Assembly (NCBI GenBank): GCA_021776735.1
Contig: JAJFFH010000027.1
Coordinates: forward strand, 558,001 to 622,000
Length of the DNA stretch: 64,000 nt
Direction: 5' to 3'
Source: Planctomycetota bacterium
GTDB taxonomy: Bacteria; Planctomycetota; PLA2
The position numbers were made by a program, and so were the translations under genes. The notes beneath the pieces are model-generated. The model ran no database searches and was not told where the DNA came from. It saw nothing but the letters and a program-made list of their open reading frames with translations. Of this stretch, positions 25,978 through 34,686 are shown in pieces (within the stretch, counting starts at the first letter, position 1; the number at the start of each line of letters is the position of its first letter).

Positions 25978-26835
25978 CTAACCACCGGTGCCCGGGCCGG
26001 GAGCCGGCGTGTCGCCGCTCTCTTCGGGCCGATCGACATCTTGGGCTTGCGGAAGCGGGATCACCCGAACAAACGTCCGCTGCGGGCGCGCGTCGTCGAT
26101 TCCCGAACTCTTGCCGACGAAGTTGAGTTCGGGCGGTTCGATCGTCAAGGTCACGATGACCGCCGTCGGATATCCGCGCCGCTGCTCGGAGTCCCAGCTC
26201 TCGAACTTTTCGAGCTGGTTGTCCGTGTCGACATCGGCGCGGGCGTCTTCTTCGACACGGTAGCCGACATACGTGACGTCGAACGCGACAACCCGGTCGT
26301 AGATCTCGAAGTACTCGCCGCCCTTGGTGGGCAGGCTGTCCGGGTAGTAGCTCTCGCGCCGGTACAGCTTGCGCACGTTGCGTCCCGCCAGCGAGCTGCG
26401 AGTCAAGCGGTAGCCGACCTCGCAGATGGGACTGCGGACCCACGTGTTGTCGCCGTAGACCTGCTCTTGATGGACGGAGCGCCGTCGCGCGACGAAGTCG
26501 AGGCTGTCCGCCGGCTGGCCTCCGAGCGAGTCGTCGTTGCCGCGAAACGGAAACGCGTCGGCGGCATTGGGGTCGCGGTGCAGGCTCACGAGGTCGTCCT
26601 CGATCAGATCGAGAATCGCCGGCCCGACACTCGCAAACGAGCGCTGGTTGCGCGCGTACTCCTCCAGTTCGAGCACGCCCGTGAACACCTGGTAGTACGA
26701 AGACATGAGCAACGCGAAGAGGACCGTGGCCAAAATGACCTCGACCAGCGTAAAGCCACGCCGGGCTCGCGGCACCGGCGAGGCGCGAAGCCTCGACCGG
26801 CCGGCATCAGGGCCGACGTCTTCGCGTTCGCTCAT
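25978..26835 (-). CDS. gspJ: Type II secretion minor pseudopilin GspJ
   Basis: 285 aa. Long basic leader, then the prepilin site RRGFTLVEVILATVLFALL. GspJ is a minor pseudopilin of the pilus tip, a partner of GspI and GspK. The Pro/Gly-rich C-terminus (DTPAPGPGTGG) is unusual. It overlaps gspI by 4 nt (ATGA). A gspK gene does not follow. Confidence 0.88.
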   Translation of the reverse strand: MSEREDVGPDAGRSRLRASPVPRARRGFTLVEVILATVLFALLMSSYYQVFTGVLELEEYARNQRSFASVGPAILDLIEDDLVSLHRDPNAADAFPFRGNDDSLGGQPADSLDFVARRRSVHQEQVYGDNTWVRSPICEVGYRLTRSSLAGRNVRKLYRRESYYPDSLPTKGGEYFEIYDRVVAFDVTYVGYRVEEDARADVDTDNQLEKFESWDSEQRRGYPTAVIVTLTIEPPELNFVGKSSGIDDARPQRTFVRVIPLPQAQDVDRPEESGDTPAPGPGTGG

Positions 26836-27476
26836 CGGATGCCGCTCTCCTCATCCTCCTCGGGCGGAAGAAGAACGGCCGTCCAGGCCGAGAGCGGACG
26901 GGCGCCGCGCCGTTGTTCGTCGTCGGCGGCCGGGCGCTCGTCCCAGCCCGGCGGATACACGGTGACGCGAATAAACAACATCCGGTCGACCTCGTCGGGC
27001 TGCACCTCGTCGCCCGCCTCGTCCTCGCTCTCAGCCTCTGTGCCGCCGCCCTCCTGGGGAAACAGGGGGCTGAAACCCTCCCCGTCCATCTCGACGCGGC
27101 CCTGTGCTCCCGCCGCGACGACCTCCTGGAAATCGACTTCCCAGCGGTAGCCAGCGTAACGATCGCCGAGCACTTTGCGTTCGTCGAGCAGTCGCGTCGA
27201 GACATCTGCCGGAAACTCCCCGTCGGTTGAGCTGCGATACTCCTCGTGCTCAAGCGCAAGAAGTTCGAGCCGCAGCCGGATCAGCTCTGCCATGTCCCGC
27301 TCGATCTCCGCCCGCAAAATGGAGTCCGAAGCGTGCGCGTGGCCCGAAAGCAGAAACATCGACATCAGGGCGAACAGCATCAGCGCGATCACGACCTCGA
27401 GCAACGTCATGCCGCGCTTGCGGCAGGGCCCGCGCGAGCACCCGCGGCGGTCGAAACATCGCCGTCCGTTCGTCAT
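26832..27476 (-). CDS. gspI: Type II secretion minor pseudopilin GspI
   Basis: 214 aa. Prepilin site KRGMTLLEVVIALMLFALM, typical of GspI. An acidic insert (TEAESEDEAGDEVQPDEVD) precedes the last strand. The leader is long (22 residues) and partly encoded by a copy of the 12-bp word, a segment removed by the prepilin peptidase. It overlaps gspH and gspJ by 4 nt each. Assignment among I, J and H rests on order and motif. Confidence 0.85.
   Translation of the reverse strand: MTNGRRCFDRRGCSRGPCRKRGMTLLEVVIALMLFALMSMFLLSGHAHASDSILRAEIERDMAELIRLRLELLALEHEEYRSSTDGEFPADVSTRLLDERKVLGDRYAGYRWEVDFQEVVAAGAQGRVEMDGEGFSPLFPQEGGGTEAESEDEAGDEVQPDEVDRMLFIRVTVYPPGWDERPAADDEQRRGARPLSAWTAVLLPPEEDEESGIR
27458..27469 (+). 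repeat. Dispersed 12-bp word, copy 6 (in the gspI leader)
   Basis: Exact copy at the 5' end of gspI, in the part of the prepilin that is cleaved off. Confidence 0.75.
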
Positions 27477-28060
27477 CGCCCGATCTCAGACTCGGTCTTC
27501 TTGAAGTCCTCGATCACGCGGCCGGGCGAGTACGAGACGAAGCCCGGGAAGTTCACCTTGATCGTTCGAATGCGTTCGTCCTCGTTGAGCGACTTGATGT
27601 TGTCGGACTCGAGCACGAGCGAGTGCGGCGGTACGGTGCCGCCGGGGTCGTACTTGATCCGGTAGCGGCCCTTGTCGATCCGACGCCGCCCTTCGTAGAG
27701 TTCGATCGAGATGCCCTCGGGAAGGCGGTGCCAGTTCAGATCCTCGGGGGCGATGTCGGGCTCGAGCACGAAGTACCGGATCGGATCGGCGTCCTCTTCC
27801 GCGGGCTGCTCTTCGACCTCGACGGGAATCTGAACCGCCCAGCGGTTCCCATCGGTGTCGATGTGCATCGCGTAGGACGCCTGGTCGATGACCGCCTGGA
27901 CCTTGAGCAGCTCGATGGTGGTGCCGATGCGCGACACCTCCGACTCGAGCTCCTTTTCCGCGACAAGGTAGTCGAGCGCAAGCGGGGAAAAGGCCAGCAG
28001 CAGGCCGATGATGACGAGGACCGCGACGAGTTCGAGGAGGGTAAAGGCGCGCCGATACAT
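27473..28060 (-). CDS. gspH: Type II secretion pseudopilin GspH
   Basis: 195 aa. Short leader MYRRAFTLLELVAVLVIIGLL; the cleavage position is Ala rather than Gly. The protein then has a beta-rich domain with an acidic stretch (VEEQPAEEDADP). It is translated with gspI (ATGA overlap) and starts 15 bp after gspG. Confidence 0.85.
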   Translation of the reverse strand: MYRRAFTLLELVAVLVIIGLLLAFSPLALDYLVAEKELESEVSRIGTTIELLKVQAVIDQASYAMHIDTDGNRWAVQIPVEVEEQPAEEDADPIRYFVLEPDIAPEDLNWHRLPEGISIELYEGRRRIDKGRYRIKYDPGGTVPPHSLVLESDNIKSLNEDERIRTIKVNFPGFVSYSPGRVIEDFKKTESEIGR

Positions 28061-28075
28061 GCCCGTTGGACGCGG

Positions 28076-28474
28076 CTATCCGTCGTCTTCCTTCGGGTAC
28101 ATGATGTCGTCCGACGTTCCGTCCTGGCCGTCCTCGCCCCACGAGACGACGCGCACGTCCTTGCCGTCCGGCTCGAGGATGTAGTCGTTGCCCCAAGGAT
28201 CCTGCTGGATGCGGATGAAGGGCGAGTCGTCCTTGTCCGGCTCGATCGGCGTCTCCATCTCCTCGAGCGACGCGGGGAACTTCTTCTTGCGCAGCTTCCA
28301 GTAGTGCGCCTTGTCGTAGTAGTCCTTGCACTGCGTCTGCGCCACGCCCTCCTGGCCGAAGCCGAGCATCTTCCAGACCTCGGGACCAACGAGCGCGGCC
28401 AAAAGGCCGACGATGACGACGACAACCATGATTTCAATGAGGGTGAACCCCCGGTGGTTGTTCTTTTTAGGCAT
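28076..28474 (-). CDS. gspG: Type II secretion major pseudopilin GspG
   Basis: 132 aa. Prepilin site NHRGFTLIEIMVVVVIVGLLAALV, and the GspG signature PWGNDYILEPDGKDVRVVSWG followed by the calcium-binding GEDGQDGTSDDI. It polymerises into the pseudopilus. Confidence 0.96.
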   Translation of the reverse strand: MPKKNNHRGFTLIEIMVVVVIVGLLAALVGPEVWKMLGFGQEGVAQTQCKDYYDKAHYWKLRKKKFPASLEEMETPIEPDKDDSPFIRIQQDPWGNDYILEPDGKDVRVVSWGEDGQDGTSDDIMYPKEDDG

Positions 28475-28528
28475 GTCGATTCAACCCTGTGTTCGGGACC
28501 ATTTGTCCATTTGTCCAGTTCTCGGTTT

Positions 28529-29785
28529 CTACTTCCGGATACTCGTGGACGTTTGAAGGATCGGCAGCATCACGGCGATGACGATGAAGCCGACGACGAA
28601 GGCCAGGATGACGATCATGGCAGGCTCGATCACGGCCAGCGCACGTGTCGTGGATGCCTCGATTTCGTCCTCATACGCCTCCGCGACGCGCTCGAGCATC
28701 TCTTCAAGCTGGCCGGTCTGCTCGCCGACCGCGACCATGTAGCCGACCACCGGCGGAAACACGCCCGATTTCTTGAGCGGCGTCGCGATGTCGGCGCCCT
28801 CGAGAATGCGCGTGCGCACTTCTTCGAGAACGTTTTCCATGAGCTTGTTGTCGAGCACCGTCCTCACGATGGCAAGCGAGTCGAGCACGGTTACGCCCGA
28901 CCGCAGCAGCGTGGCCATCGTGACGGCGAACCGGCTCACGATCACCTTCTTGAACAGGCTGCCCAGGACGGGAAGGCGCAGTTTTGTCGAGTCCCACCAC
29001 AGGCGTACCGGCGGTCGGACGAGGATGACGTAGCGCCAGATGATCCAGCCGAAGAACCCCGTCAAGAGAAGCCAGACCAGGTTGTGCTGCAAGAACACCG
29101 ACGCGTTGTCGAGCAGGCGCGTCATCCACGGAAGCGACTGGCCGCGCGACTTCGCGATCGTCACCAGCTTGGGCACGACGACGTTCACCAGAAAGATCAC
29201 GACTCCCGCGCCGACGGTGAGCATGATCATCGGATAGATCAGCGCCGTCTTGACGCGCGACGCGATGCGCTGCTGCTTGACGCGGAACTCCGCGAGCCGC
29301 ACGAGGACGTCGTCCAGGTTTCCCGACGCCTCGCCGGCGCGGACCATGTTGACGTAGAGGTCGTCGAAGAGCTTGGGGTGCATCGCGAGAGCGTCCGCCA
29401 GGCTCTTGCCCCGCGTGATCTGTTCGCGCAGGTCGCGAAAAATCACCTCCACGTCCTTGTGCTCGACCTGCTCGATCAGCGCGGTCAGGGACTGGGCCAG
29501 GGGAATGCCCGAGCGAACCAGCGTGGCGAGCTGCCGCGTGTAGATCGGCAGCGTTTGCGCGCCGCGGACCCGGCGATCGACCTTGAAAATCCGGCCGAAG
29601 GACGAGCGCTTCGGCCCCTTCGCGTCCTCTTGGCCTTCCGCCGAGACACCCGAGACAACGAGATCCGTGACCATGACGCCCTGCCCGCGCAACTTGGCGC
29701 GCGCCTCGCGCGCCGTGTCGGCGTCGACGATCCCAGTCCGGTTTCCGCCGGTCGGATCAAATCCCTTGTACTCGTAGATCGCCAT
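28529..29785 (-). CDS. gspF: Type II secretion inner-membrane protein GspF
   Basis: 418 aa. Two T2SSF domains, each with four-helix elements (LYTRQ-like LPIYTRQLATLVRSGIPL and RFAVTMATLLRSGV), and three membrane segments. It forms the platform that GspE drives. The gene begins 24 bp after gspE ends. Confidence 0.96.
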   Translation of the reverse strand: MAIYEYKGFDPTGGNRTGIVDADTAREARAKLRGQGVMVTDLVVSGVSAEGQEDAKGPKRSSFGRIFKVDRRVRGAQTLPIYTRQLATLVRSGIPLAQSLTALIEQVEHKDVEVIFRDLREQITRGKSLADALAMHPKLFDDLYVNMVRAGEASGNLDDVLVRLAEFRVKQQRIASRVKTALIYPMIMLTVGAGVVIFLVNVVVPKLVTIAKSRGQSLPWMTRLLDNASVFLQHNLVWLLLTGFFGWIIWRYVILVRPPVRLWWDSTKLRLPVLGSLFKKVIVSRFAVTMATLLRSGVTVLDSLAIVRTVLDNKLMENVLEEVRTRILEGADIATPLKKSGVFPPVVGYMVAVGEQTGQLEEMLERVAEAYEDEIEASTTRALAVIEPAMIVILAFVVGFIVIAVMLPILQTSTSIRK

Positions 29786-29809
29786 CGTCGTCGTTCTCGA
29801 TCAAGCCTG

Positions 29810-31519
29810 CTAGAACGCGTCCAGTTGCGTGACGCGCAGTACTTCCGCGGCCGTCGTAACCCCACTCAAGACCTTTTCCGCGCCGTCCATGCGCAGGGTC
29901 CGGCAGCCGCGCCTCAACGAGTCCTTCTTGATGCGGTTGGAGGACCAGCCCTCCATGATCTGTTCCTTGATCTCCTCGTCGATCGGAAGCACCTCGTAGA
30001 TGCCGGTCCGATCGACATAGCCGGTGTTGAAGCAATTCGGACAGCCTTCACCCATCCAGATTTTTTCTTCGGGGAACTGATCCAGCGTCAGGCCGATCGA
30101 CTTCAGGCCGAACAGTTCCTCCTCGTCCGGCGGTCGGTTCCGCAGGCAGTCCGGACAGATGCGGCGGACCAGGCGCTGCGCCACGACACACACGATGGAC
30201 GAAGCGACGAGGTACGGTTCCACGCCGATATCAACCAGCCGTGTGACGGTGCTGGAGGCGTCGTTCGTGTGCAGCGTCGAGTAGACCAGGTGGCCGGTCA
30301 GCGCGGCCTGGATCGCGATGCGCGCCGTCTCCACGTCGCGAATCTCCCCGACCATCATGATGTCGGGGTCTTGACGCAGCAGGTGGCGCAGACCGAGCGC
30401 GAAGCTCAGGCCCTTTTTCTCGTTGATCTGGATCTGCGAGATGCCGTCAAGCTGGTACTCGATCGGATCTTCGAGCGTAATGACGTTGAGCGAGGTCGAG
30501 TTGACCTTTTGCAGCGCGGCGTACAGGGTCGTCGACTTGCCTGAGCCGGTGGGGCCGGTCACGAGAACGATGCCGTGGTTGTACGCGATGTACTTCGAGA
30601 TCGAGGTCAGGTTGTCCTTTTCCAAGCCGATCTCTTCCAGGCTGTACAGCCGCGCGCTCTTGTCCAGCAGGCGCAAGACGATGCGCTCGCCGTGGCTCGT
30701 CGGTACCGACGAGATGCGGATGTCCACGTCGGAGTCGCCGATCTTCACGCTCGCGCGGCCATCCTGCGGCATGCGGCGTTCGGCGATGTCCATCTCGCCC
30801 ATGACCTTGATCCGGGAGAGGATCGCGTCCTGCACCTTCTTCGGCGGCGCTTCCATGTCGTACAGAACGCCGTCAATCCGGTAACGCACCTGCATGCGAT
30901 CAACAAACGGCTGAAAGTGGATGTCGGACGCGCGCATCTTGAGCGCGTTGAACATGATCATGTTGACGAGCCGGATGACCGGCGCCTTGTTCGCCGTCGC
31001 GAGCAGGTCCTCGGACGCGTCGATGGCCTCGGCCTCCTTGAGGATGTCGTCCTCGCGCAGGCCGTCCATCGTCTCGTCCACGATGCCCGACTTGGACTTG
31101 TAGCCCCGGTTGATCAGGCCCGTGATCTCGGTGCGCGGGGACAGGACGGGCTCGACCTCCGTCTGCAGCATCGTGGCCAGGTCATCCATCGGGTTCGTAT
31201 CGAGCGGAAACGCGGTGGCGATACTGACGCTGCCGTTTCGGCGGCCGATCCCGACGAGGGCGTAGTTGCGCGCAAACCCGACCGGAACGTTGTTCAAAAA
31301 ATCGTCGGGCACGATCTTTTCCGCCAGCGAAGGCACGAACTCCAACTCGAGCGCGTGCGCCAGGGCTCTCAGGATGTCGCTCTCCGACATGTAGCCCTTG
31401 TGCAGGATGATCTTGTCGAAGCCCTGACCGGTCTCGTCCTCAAGACGAAAGACCTCCTGCAGACGGTCCTCGTCGAGCAGCTTTTGGTCTCGAATGTAGT
31501 CGGCGACGAGTTCTCTCAT
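29810..31519 (-). CDS. gspE: Type II secretion ATPase GspE
   Basis: 569 aa. N1/N2 domain with LVADYIRDQKLLDEDRLQ, Walker A GPTGSGKST, Asp box and Walker B around DPDIMMVGEIRD, and the four-cysteine zinc motif CPDC...CPNC. It powers pseudopilus assembly. The start MRELVADY is chosen because the upstream frame (to 31624) crosses the terminator-like hairpin and the 12-bp word. Confidence 0.96.
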   Translation of the reverse strand: MRELVADYIRDQKLLDEDRLQEVFRLEDETGQGFDKIILHKGYMSESDILRALAHALELEFVPSLAEKIVPDDFLNNVPVGFARNYALVGIGRRNGSVSIATAFPLDTNPMDDLATMLQTEVEPVLSPRTEITGLINRGYKSKSGIVDETMDGLREDDILKEAEAIDASEDLLATANKAPVIRLVNMIMFNALKMRASDIHFQPFVDRMQVRYRIDGVLYDMEAPPKKVQDAILSRIKVMGEMDIAERRMPQDGRASVKIGDSDVDIRISSVPTSHGERIVLRLLDKSARLYSLEEIGLEKDNLTSISKYIAYNHGIVLVTGPTGSGKSTTLYAALQKVNSTSLNVITLEDPIEYQLDGISQIQINEKKGLSFALGLRHLLRQDPDIMMVGEIRDVETARIAIQAALTGHLVYSTLHTNDASSTVTRLVDIGVEPYLVASSIVCVVAQRLVRRICPDCLRNRPPDEEELFGLKSIGLTLDQFPEEKIWMGEGCPNCFNTGYVDRTGIYEVLPIDEEIKEQIMEGWSSNRIKKDSLRRGCRTLRMDGAEKVLSGVTTAAEVLRVTQLDAF

Positions 31520-31545
31520 GGCGGTTCCGGATCTGTTGGACGCGT

Positions 31546-31557
31546 ACGGACGGCGAT
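31546..31557 (-). repeat. Dispersed 12-bp word, copy 7
   Basis: Exact copy in the 5' region of gspE, preceded by GC on its own strand. Confidence 0.8.
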
Positions 31558-31606
31558 GCTTTCGCGGCGAGCCGTCGATACCTCGGCCCAGTGTCCAAAT
31601 ATAACA

Positions 31607-31634
31607 CGGGCCCGCCGTAAGCACGGCAGGCCCG
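31607..31634 (-). terminator. Terminator-like hairpin after gspD
   Basis: A 12-bp stem with one mismatch (arms 31607-31618 and 31623-31634, 4-nt loop), followed on the minus strand by TGTTATATTT. It may end or attenuate gspD transcripts before gspE. Confidence 0.55.
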
Positions 31635-31650
31635 CAATTGCGTAAGTCCT

Positions 31651-31764
31651 TGCCCGCGCCTCACTTGGACGCGCGGCGGCGAGGTTACTGCCCGCGCCTC
31701 ACTTGGAGGCGCGGCGGCGAGGTTACTGTCCGCGCCCTACTTGGAAGCACGGCGGCGAAGTTCC
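31651..31764 (-). repeat. Three 38-bp tandem repeats spanning the gspD stop codon
   Basis: Units at 31651-31688, 31689-31726 and 31727-31764. The first two differ at one base; the third, holding the gspD stop (31737-31739) and codons RRRASK, is more diverged. In the outer units AAGTAG becomes AAGTGA. In the middle copy CGCGCCTC and GAGGCGCG can form an 8-bp hairpin; the outer copies pair less well. Confidence 0.85.
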
Positions 31765-33926
31765 TGGATCTCCAGGATCGCCTTTTCCGCCGGAATCTCC
31801 TGGAACCGACCCGCATCCACGAAAGCGCTGACATCCAGGCTCGCAATGCCCACATCGTCCGGATCCTTGAACCGCGGATCGTTGCGGAACACGGCGTTGT
31901 GGATCTCGATGGCGGAGATGAGTTCGTCCGCCTTCATTTTCGCGATCCAGCTCTGACGATGCAGGTCGTCAAAGGACACGCCCCGTTGCCGCAGGATGTG
32001 CGGGGTGACGAAGATGAACAGGTTGCGCTTGATCTTGCGACGCGACTTGTTCTTGAACAGGAAGCCGATGCCGGGGATGTCGCCCAAGAGCGGAATCTTG
32101 GCCTCGGAAACCGTGTCCTCCTCGCTGATCAGTCCGCCCATCACGACCGTGTGTTCGTTCGGCAGGGCGACGACCGTGTTGAGGCGGTTCGTCGTGCGCG
32201 GCGGCGGGAAACCGGCGCCCGTCGGGTCGCCGGTGAACGAGGACACCTCAAGCTCAAGTTCGAGCCGCAGGTAGTTGTCCTCGCTGATGTGCGGGGACAC
32301 CGTAAGCGTCACGCCGGCCTCGACGAACTCCTCGAAACCATCGGTTACCGAACCCGACGAGTTTTCCCGCGAGGAGCCGGTAGGCTGCTCGTTCAGGGCC
32401 TGAATCGTCGCCGAGTTGTTGTCGTACGTCACGATCGAGGGCATCGAGACGATCGTGGCGTTATTGAGCTGCTGGATGGCTTGGAGGATGACGGGAATAC
32501 CGCCGTTCCGGAAAATGCCGGCCACGAGTCCGCCACCGGTCTGGGTCAAGCTCGTCGGGACGTTGATATCCGGGATGCCGTCATTGTCGGTGTCCTCGAA
32601 CGTCGAGAGTCCGAAGTTCGTGACCCCGAAGCCGGAGGTCCCGCTCCCGTTCAGGCCGCCCTCGTCGATACCGATGAGTTCGATGCCGAGTTGGAAGTCG
32701 TCCGTGCGGGTCAACGAAATCAGCGTCGCCTCCACAAGCACCTGGTCCTTGGGCAGGTCGAGCTGCGAGATAATGTCCTCAAGGGCCGAGATCGTCTTGC
32801 GGTCGGCCGCGAGGATGAGCGAGTTCGTCGCCGGATCGGGGACGACCTGCGGTTCGACATCGTCCTGGCGCCCGCCGGTGCGATTGATGTTGGGGTTCCG
32901 CGGACGGTTTCCCCCCGGGCGTGTGCCGGGTCCGGTCGCTCCGGGCAATGACCCGCCGAGGCCCTCAAGGACCTGTGACAAGGTGTCGGCCAGGTCTTCG
33001 GCCTCGACGTGATTGAGGCGCACGACCTTGACCATGGCGCCCTGGTTTCCTTCGGTATCGAATTTCTCGATGAGCCCCAGGATCAGCCTGTAGTCCTCCC
33101 GCGTCGCGGCGATAACCAGCGCGTTCTTCGGCTCGTAGGCCAAAATGCGCGGCTCGGGATCCTGGTTCTGGACGGACGTGCGGCCCCGGCGGTTCGTGTT
33201 GACGGCCTGGCGCTGCGCGGCGACCAATTCGGAGATAATGTCCGCCACGTCATCCGCGAAAGCGAATTTGAGGGTGACGAACTCCATCACGAGTTCCTTG
33301 TCCGGCGGCTTGATGTCCATCTGCGTGATGAGCCGGGCGATGGCGGCGACGGTCGGAGCGAAGTCCATGATGATGATGGACTGTGACCCGGGCACCTCGT
33401 GCACGCGGCCGATTCCCGCCGGGCTCACCATCGTCGAGAGCGCCGTCCGGAGCGTGGTCAGGTTGCTGATGTTTTTGATCGGGATGGCGCAGGAGATATA
33501 GAGGCCGTCCTGATCCGCGTACTTGGGGAGCTGGTCGAAATCGACGTAGCGGGCCTTGTTCTTGATGAAGTTGTTCGTCGAGCGGCTGTCGATCACGAGA
33601 TAAATCTCGTACCCCTTCGGCCCGATGGGCACGAGGGTCAGCTCGTAGAACGCCAGGATCGCGCGAAAGGTGTCGAACGCCCGGTCCTTCGGGATCGCGT
33701 GCGAAAACCCGGCACCCAGTTTCTGGCCCCGGATCCGCTGGCCGTTGGGGTCGTACAGCAGCGGTTTTGCGGTGACCTTGGAGATGATCTGGAGGAACTC
33801 CTGGATCTCCATTGTCTCGTCCAGCTTGATCGAGATCAGTTCGGGATCCTGTGCTTGCGCCGGCAGGGTCGCCCAGAGGACGAAAGAGACGGCAAGAAGC
33901 CCGATCGATCGGTGCATCGCGGCCAT
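31737..33926 (-). CDS. gspD: Type II secretion outer-membrane secretin GspD
   Basis: 729 aa with signal peptide (SIGLLAVSFVLWATLPAQAQ). N0-N3 ring domains carry repeated elements (VRLNHVEAEDLADTLSQVL; a Gly/Asn-rich linker in N3), followed by the secretin core ending VPLLGDIPGIGFLFKNKS-like (IPLLGDIPGIGFLF). An unusual DTDNDGIPDIN loop, a thrombospondin-3/dockerin-like calcium motif, sits inside the secretin domain. AGGAGG lies 12 nt before the chosen ATG. It is the first gene of D-E-F-G-H-I-J. Confidence 0.95.
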   Translation of the reverse strand: MAAMHRSIGLLAVSFVLWATLPAQAQDPELISIKLDETMEIQEFLQIISKVTAKPLLYDPNGQRIRGQKLGAGFSHAIPKDRAFDTFRAILAFYELTLVPIGPKGYEIYLVIDSRSTNNFIKNKARYVDFDQLPKYADQDGLYISCAIPIKNISNLTTLRTALSTMVSPAGIGRVHEVPGSQSIIIMDFAPTVAAIARLITQMDIKPPDKELVMEFVTLKFAFADDVADIISELVAAQRQAVNTNRRGRTSVQNQDPEPRILAYEPKNALVIAATREDYRLILGLIEKFDTEGNQGAMVKVVRLNHVEAEDLADTLSQVLEGLGGSLPGATGPGTRPGGNRPRNPNINRTGGRQDDVEPQVVPDPATNSLILAADRKTISALEDIISQLDLPKDQVLVEATLISLTRTDDFQLGIELIGIDEGGLNGSGTSGFGVTNFGLSTFEDTDNDGIPDINVPTSLTQTGGGLVAGIFRNGGIPVILQAIQQLNNATIVSMPSIVTYDNNSATIQALNEQPTGSSRENSSGSVTDGFEEFVEAGVTLTVSPHISEDNYLRLELELEVSSFTGDPTGAGFPPPRTTNRLNTVVALPNEHTVVMGGLISEEDTVSEAKIPLLGDIPGIGFLFKNKSRRKIKRNLFIFVTPHILRQRGVSFDDLHRQSWIAKMKADELISAIEIHNAVFRNDPRFKDPDDVGIASLDVSAFVDAGRFQEIPAEKAILEIQELRRRASK

Positions 33927-34156
33927 AAGGGACAAACCTCCTAGAGTTATCCGCCAAGGGTAAGCGCGGGTTGCGACACTCGCAACGAAAGTGGGCGAAA
34001 TCACATAGGGAAGACGCCGCACGGTACGAACCCCTTCCGTGAATCCCGGCTCGTTCAGCCGATTTCGGGCGTCGCTGCGCGATCGCACTCCCGTCTGCAC
34101 GGCCCCCGGTCCCCCTGGACCTTAATTCCGGACCTCCGGAAGCCGAAAGACGAGAC
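33927..34156. other. Divergent intergenic region gspD / zinc-ribbon gene
   Basis: No gene. GTTGCGA and TCGCAAC (33970-33986) form a 7-bp hairpin in the gspD leader. I could not pick a convincing promoter for either side. Confidence 0.5.
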
Positions 34157-34444
34157 GTGAGAGCTCAGACCCGGACCGTCGCCCTCGACAAGCCCTGCAG
34201 CCTGTGCGGCCAGCCCGTGCACCACACCTATCAGGGACCGATCGAGGGAATCTGCGGCCGCTGTGGGGACAAGGTCACCAAGAAGCGCCGAACCGGGGGC
34301 AAGGGAGCCTGCACCGTCGTCCGCCGCGTGGGCGGAGGCGGCAGCCGGATCCTGTGGTTCGCGCTCGGTCTTTGCGGCGGCATGACGGCGATGTACTTCT
34401 TGCATCCGTTGGTTCGCACGTTCATCGACGGTCTCAGAGGTTGA
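34157..34444 (+). CDS. Zinc-ribbon protein with C-terminal membrane helix
   Basis: 95 aa, starting at GTG. Two CxxC knuckles (CSLCGQ and CGRCGD) likely bind one zinc, followed by a basic stretch (TKKRRTGGKG) and one hydrophobic helix (ILWFALGLCGGMTAMYFL). Family and role unknown. Confidence 0.7.
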   Translation: MRAQTRTVALDKPCSLCGQPVHHTYQGPIEGICGRCGDKVTKKRRTGGKGACTVVRRVGGGGSRILWFALGLCGGMTAMYFLHPLVRTFIDGLRG

Positions 34445-34468
34445 CCGGCCCGCTCGCGCCGATACGAT
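34441..34468 (+). promoter_or_regulatory. Sigma-70-type promoter for rpsU
   Basis: TTGACC (34441-34446), 16 bp, TACGAT (34463-34468). The -35 overlaps the stop codon of the upstream gene, the same layout as at 22230. Confidence 0.6.
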
Positions 34469-34497
34469 GCGGGTTTCCCCCCGAACGAGGAGTCCGA

Positions 34498-34686
34498 ATG
34501 GTCAAGGTCCAGGTGAAGCCGAGCGAGCCGCTTGAGAAGGCTCTGCGTCGTCTCCGCAAGATCTGTAACAACGAAGGCATGACGCGCGAAATGAAGCGTG
34601 CGGCCTTTTACGAAAAGCCCAGCGAGCGTCGACGCCGCAAGCGTCGCGAACGCCTCAAGGCCATCCGCCTCGGCCGACGCCGTTAG
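34498..34686 (+). CDS. rpsU: 30S ribosomal protein bS21
   Basis: 62 aa. VKPSEPLEKALRRLRKICN and the very basic tail PSERRRRKRRERLKAIR are typical. It helps start-site recognition on the 30S subunit. GAGGAG lies 6 nt before the ATG, a normal leader. Confidence 0.95.
   Translation: MVKVQVKPSEPLEKALRRLRKICNNEGMTREMKRAAFYEKPSERRRRKRRERLKAIRLGRRR

Larger units (their letters stand above)
31520..31736. other. gspD-gspE intergenic region
   Basis: Reading on the minus strand: tandem copies of the gspD end, a hairpin with a T-rich tail, then a copy of the 12-bp word 27 bp before gspE. A minus-strand TATATT (31597-31602) just after the hairpin could be a gspE -10. Confidence 0.55.

Noticed and set aside
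27104-30544. A long plus-strand open frame of more than 1100 codons antisense to the T2SS genes
   Set aside because: It is the shadow of gspI-gspE in GC-rich DNA; its translation is rich in Arg, His, Asp and Val with no recognisable domain, while the minus strand has clear families.
31651-31764. Three 38-bp repeats resembling a small CRISPR array
   Set aside because: There are no spacers; the units abut directly and include a gene end. No cas gene is nearby.
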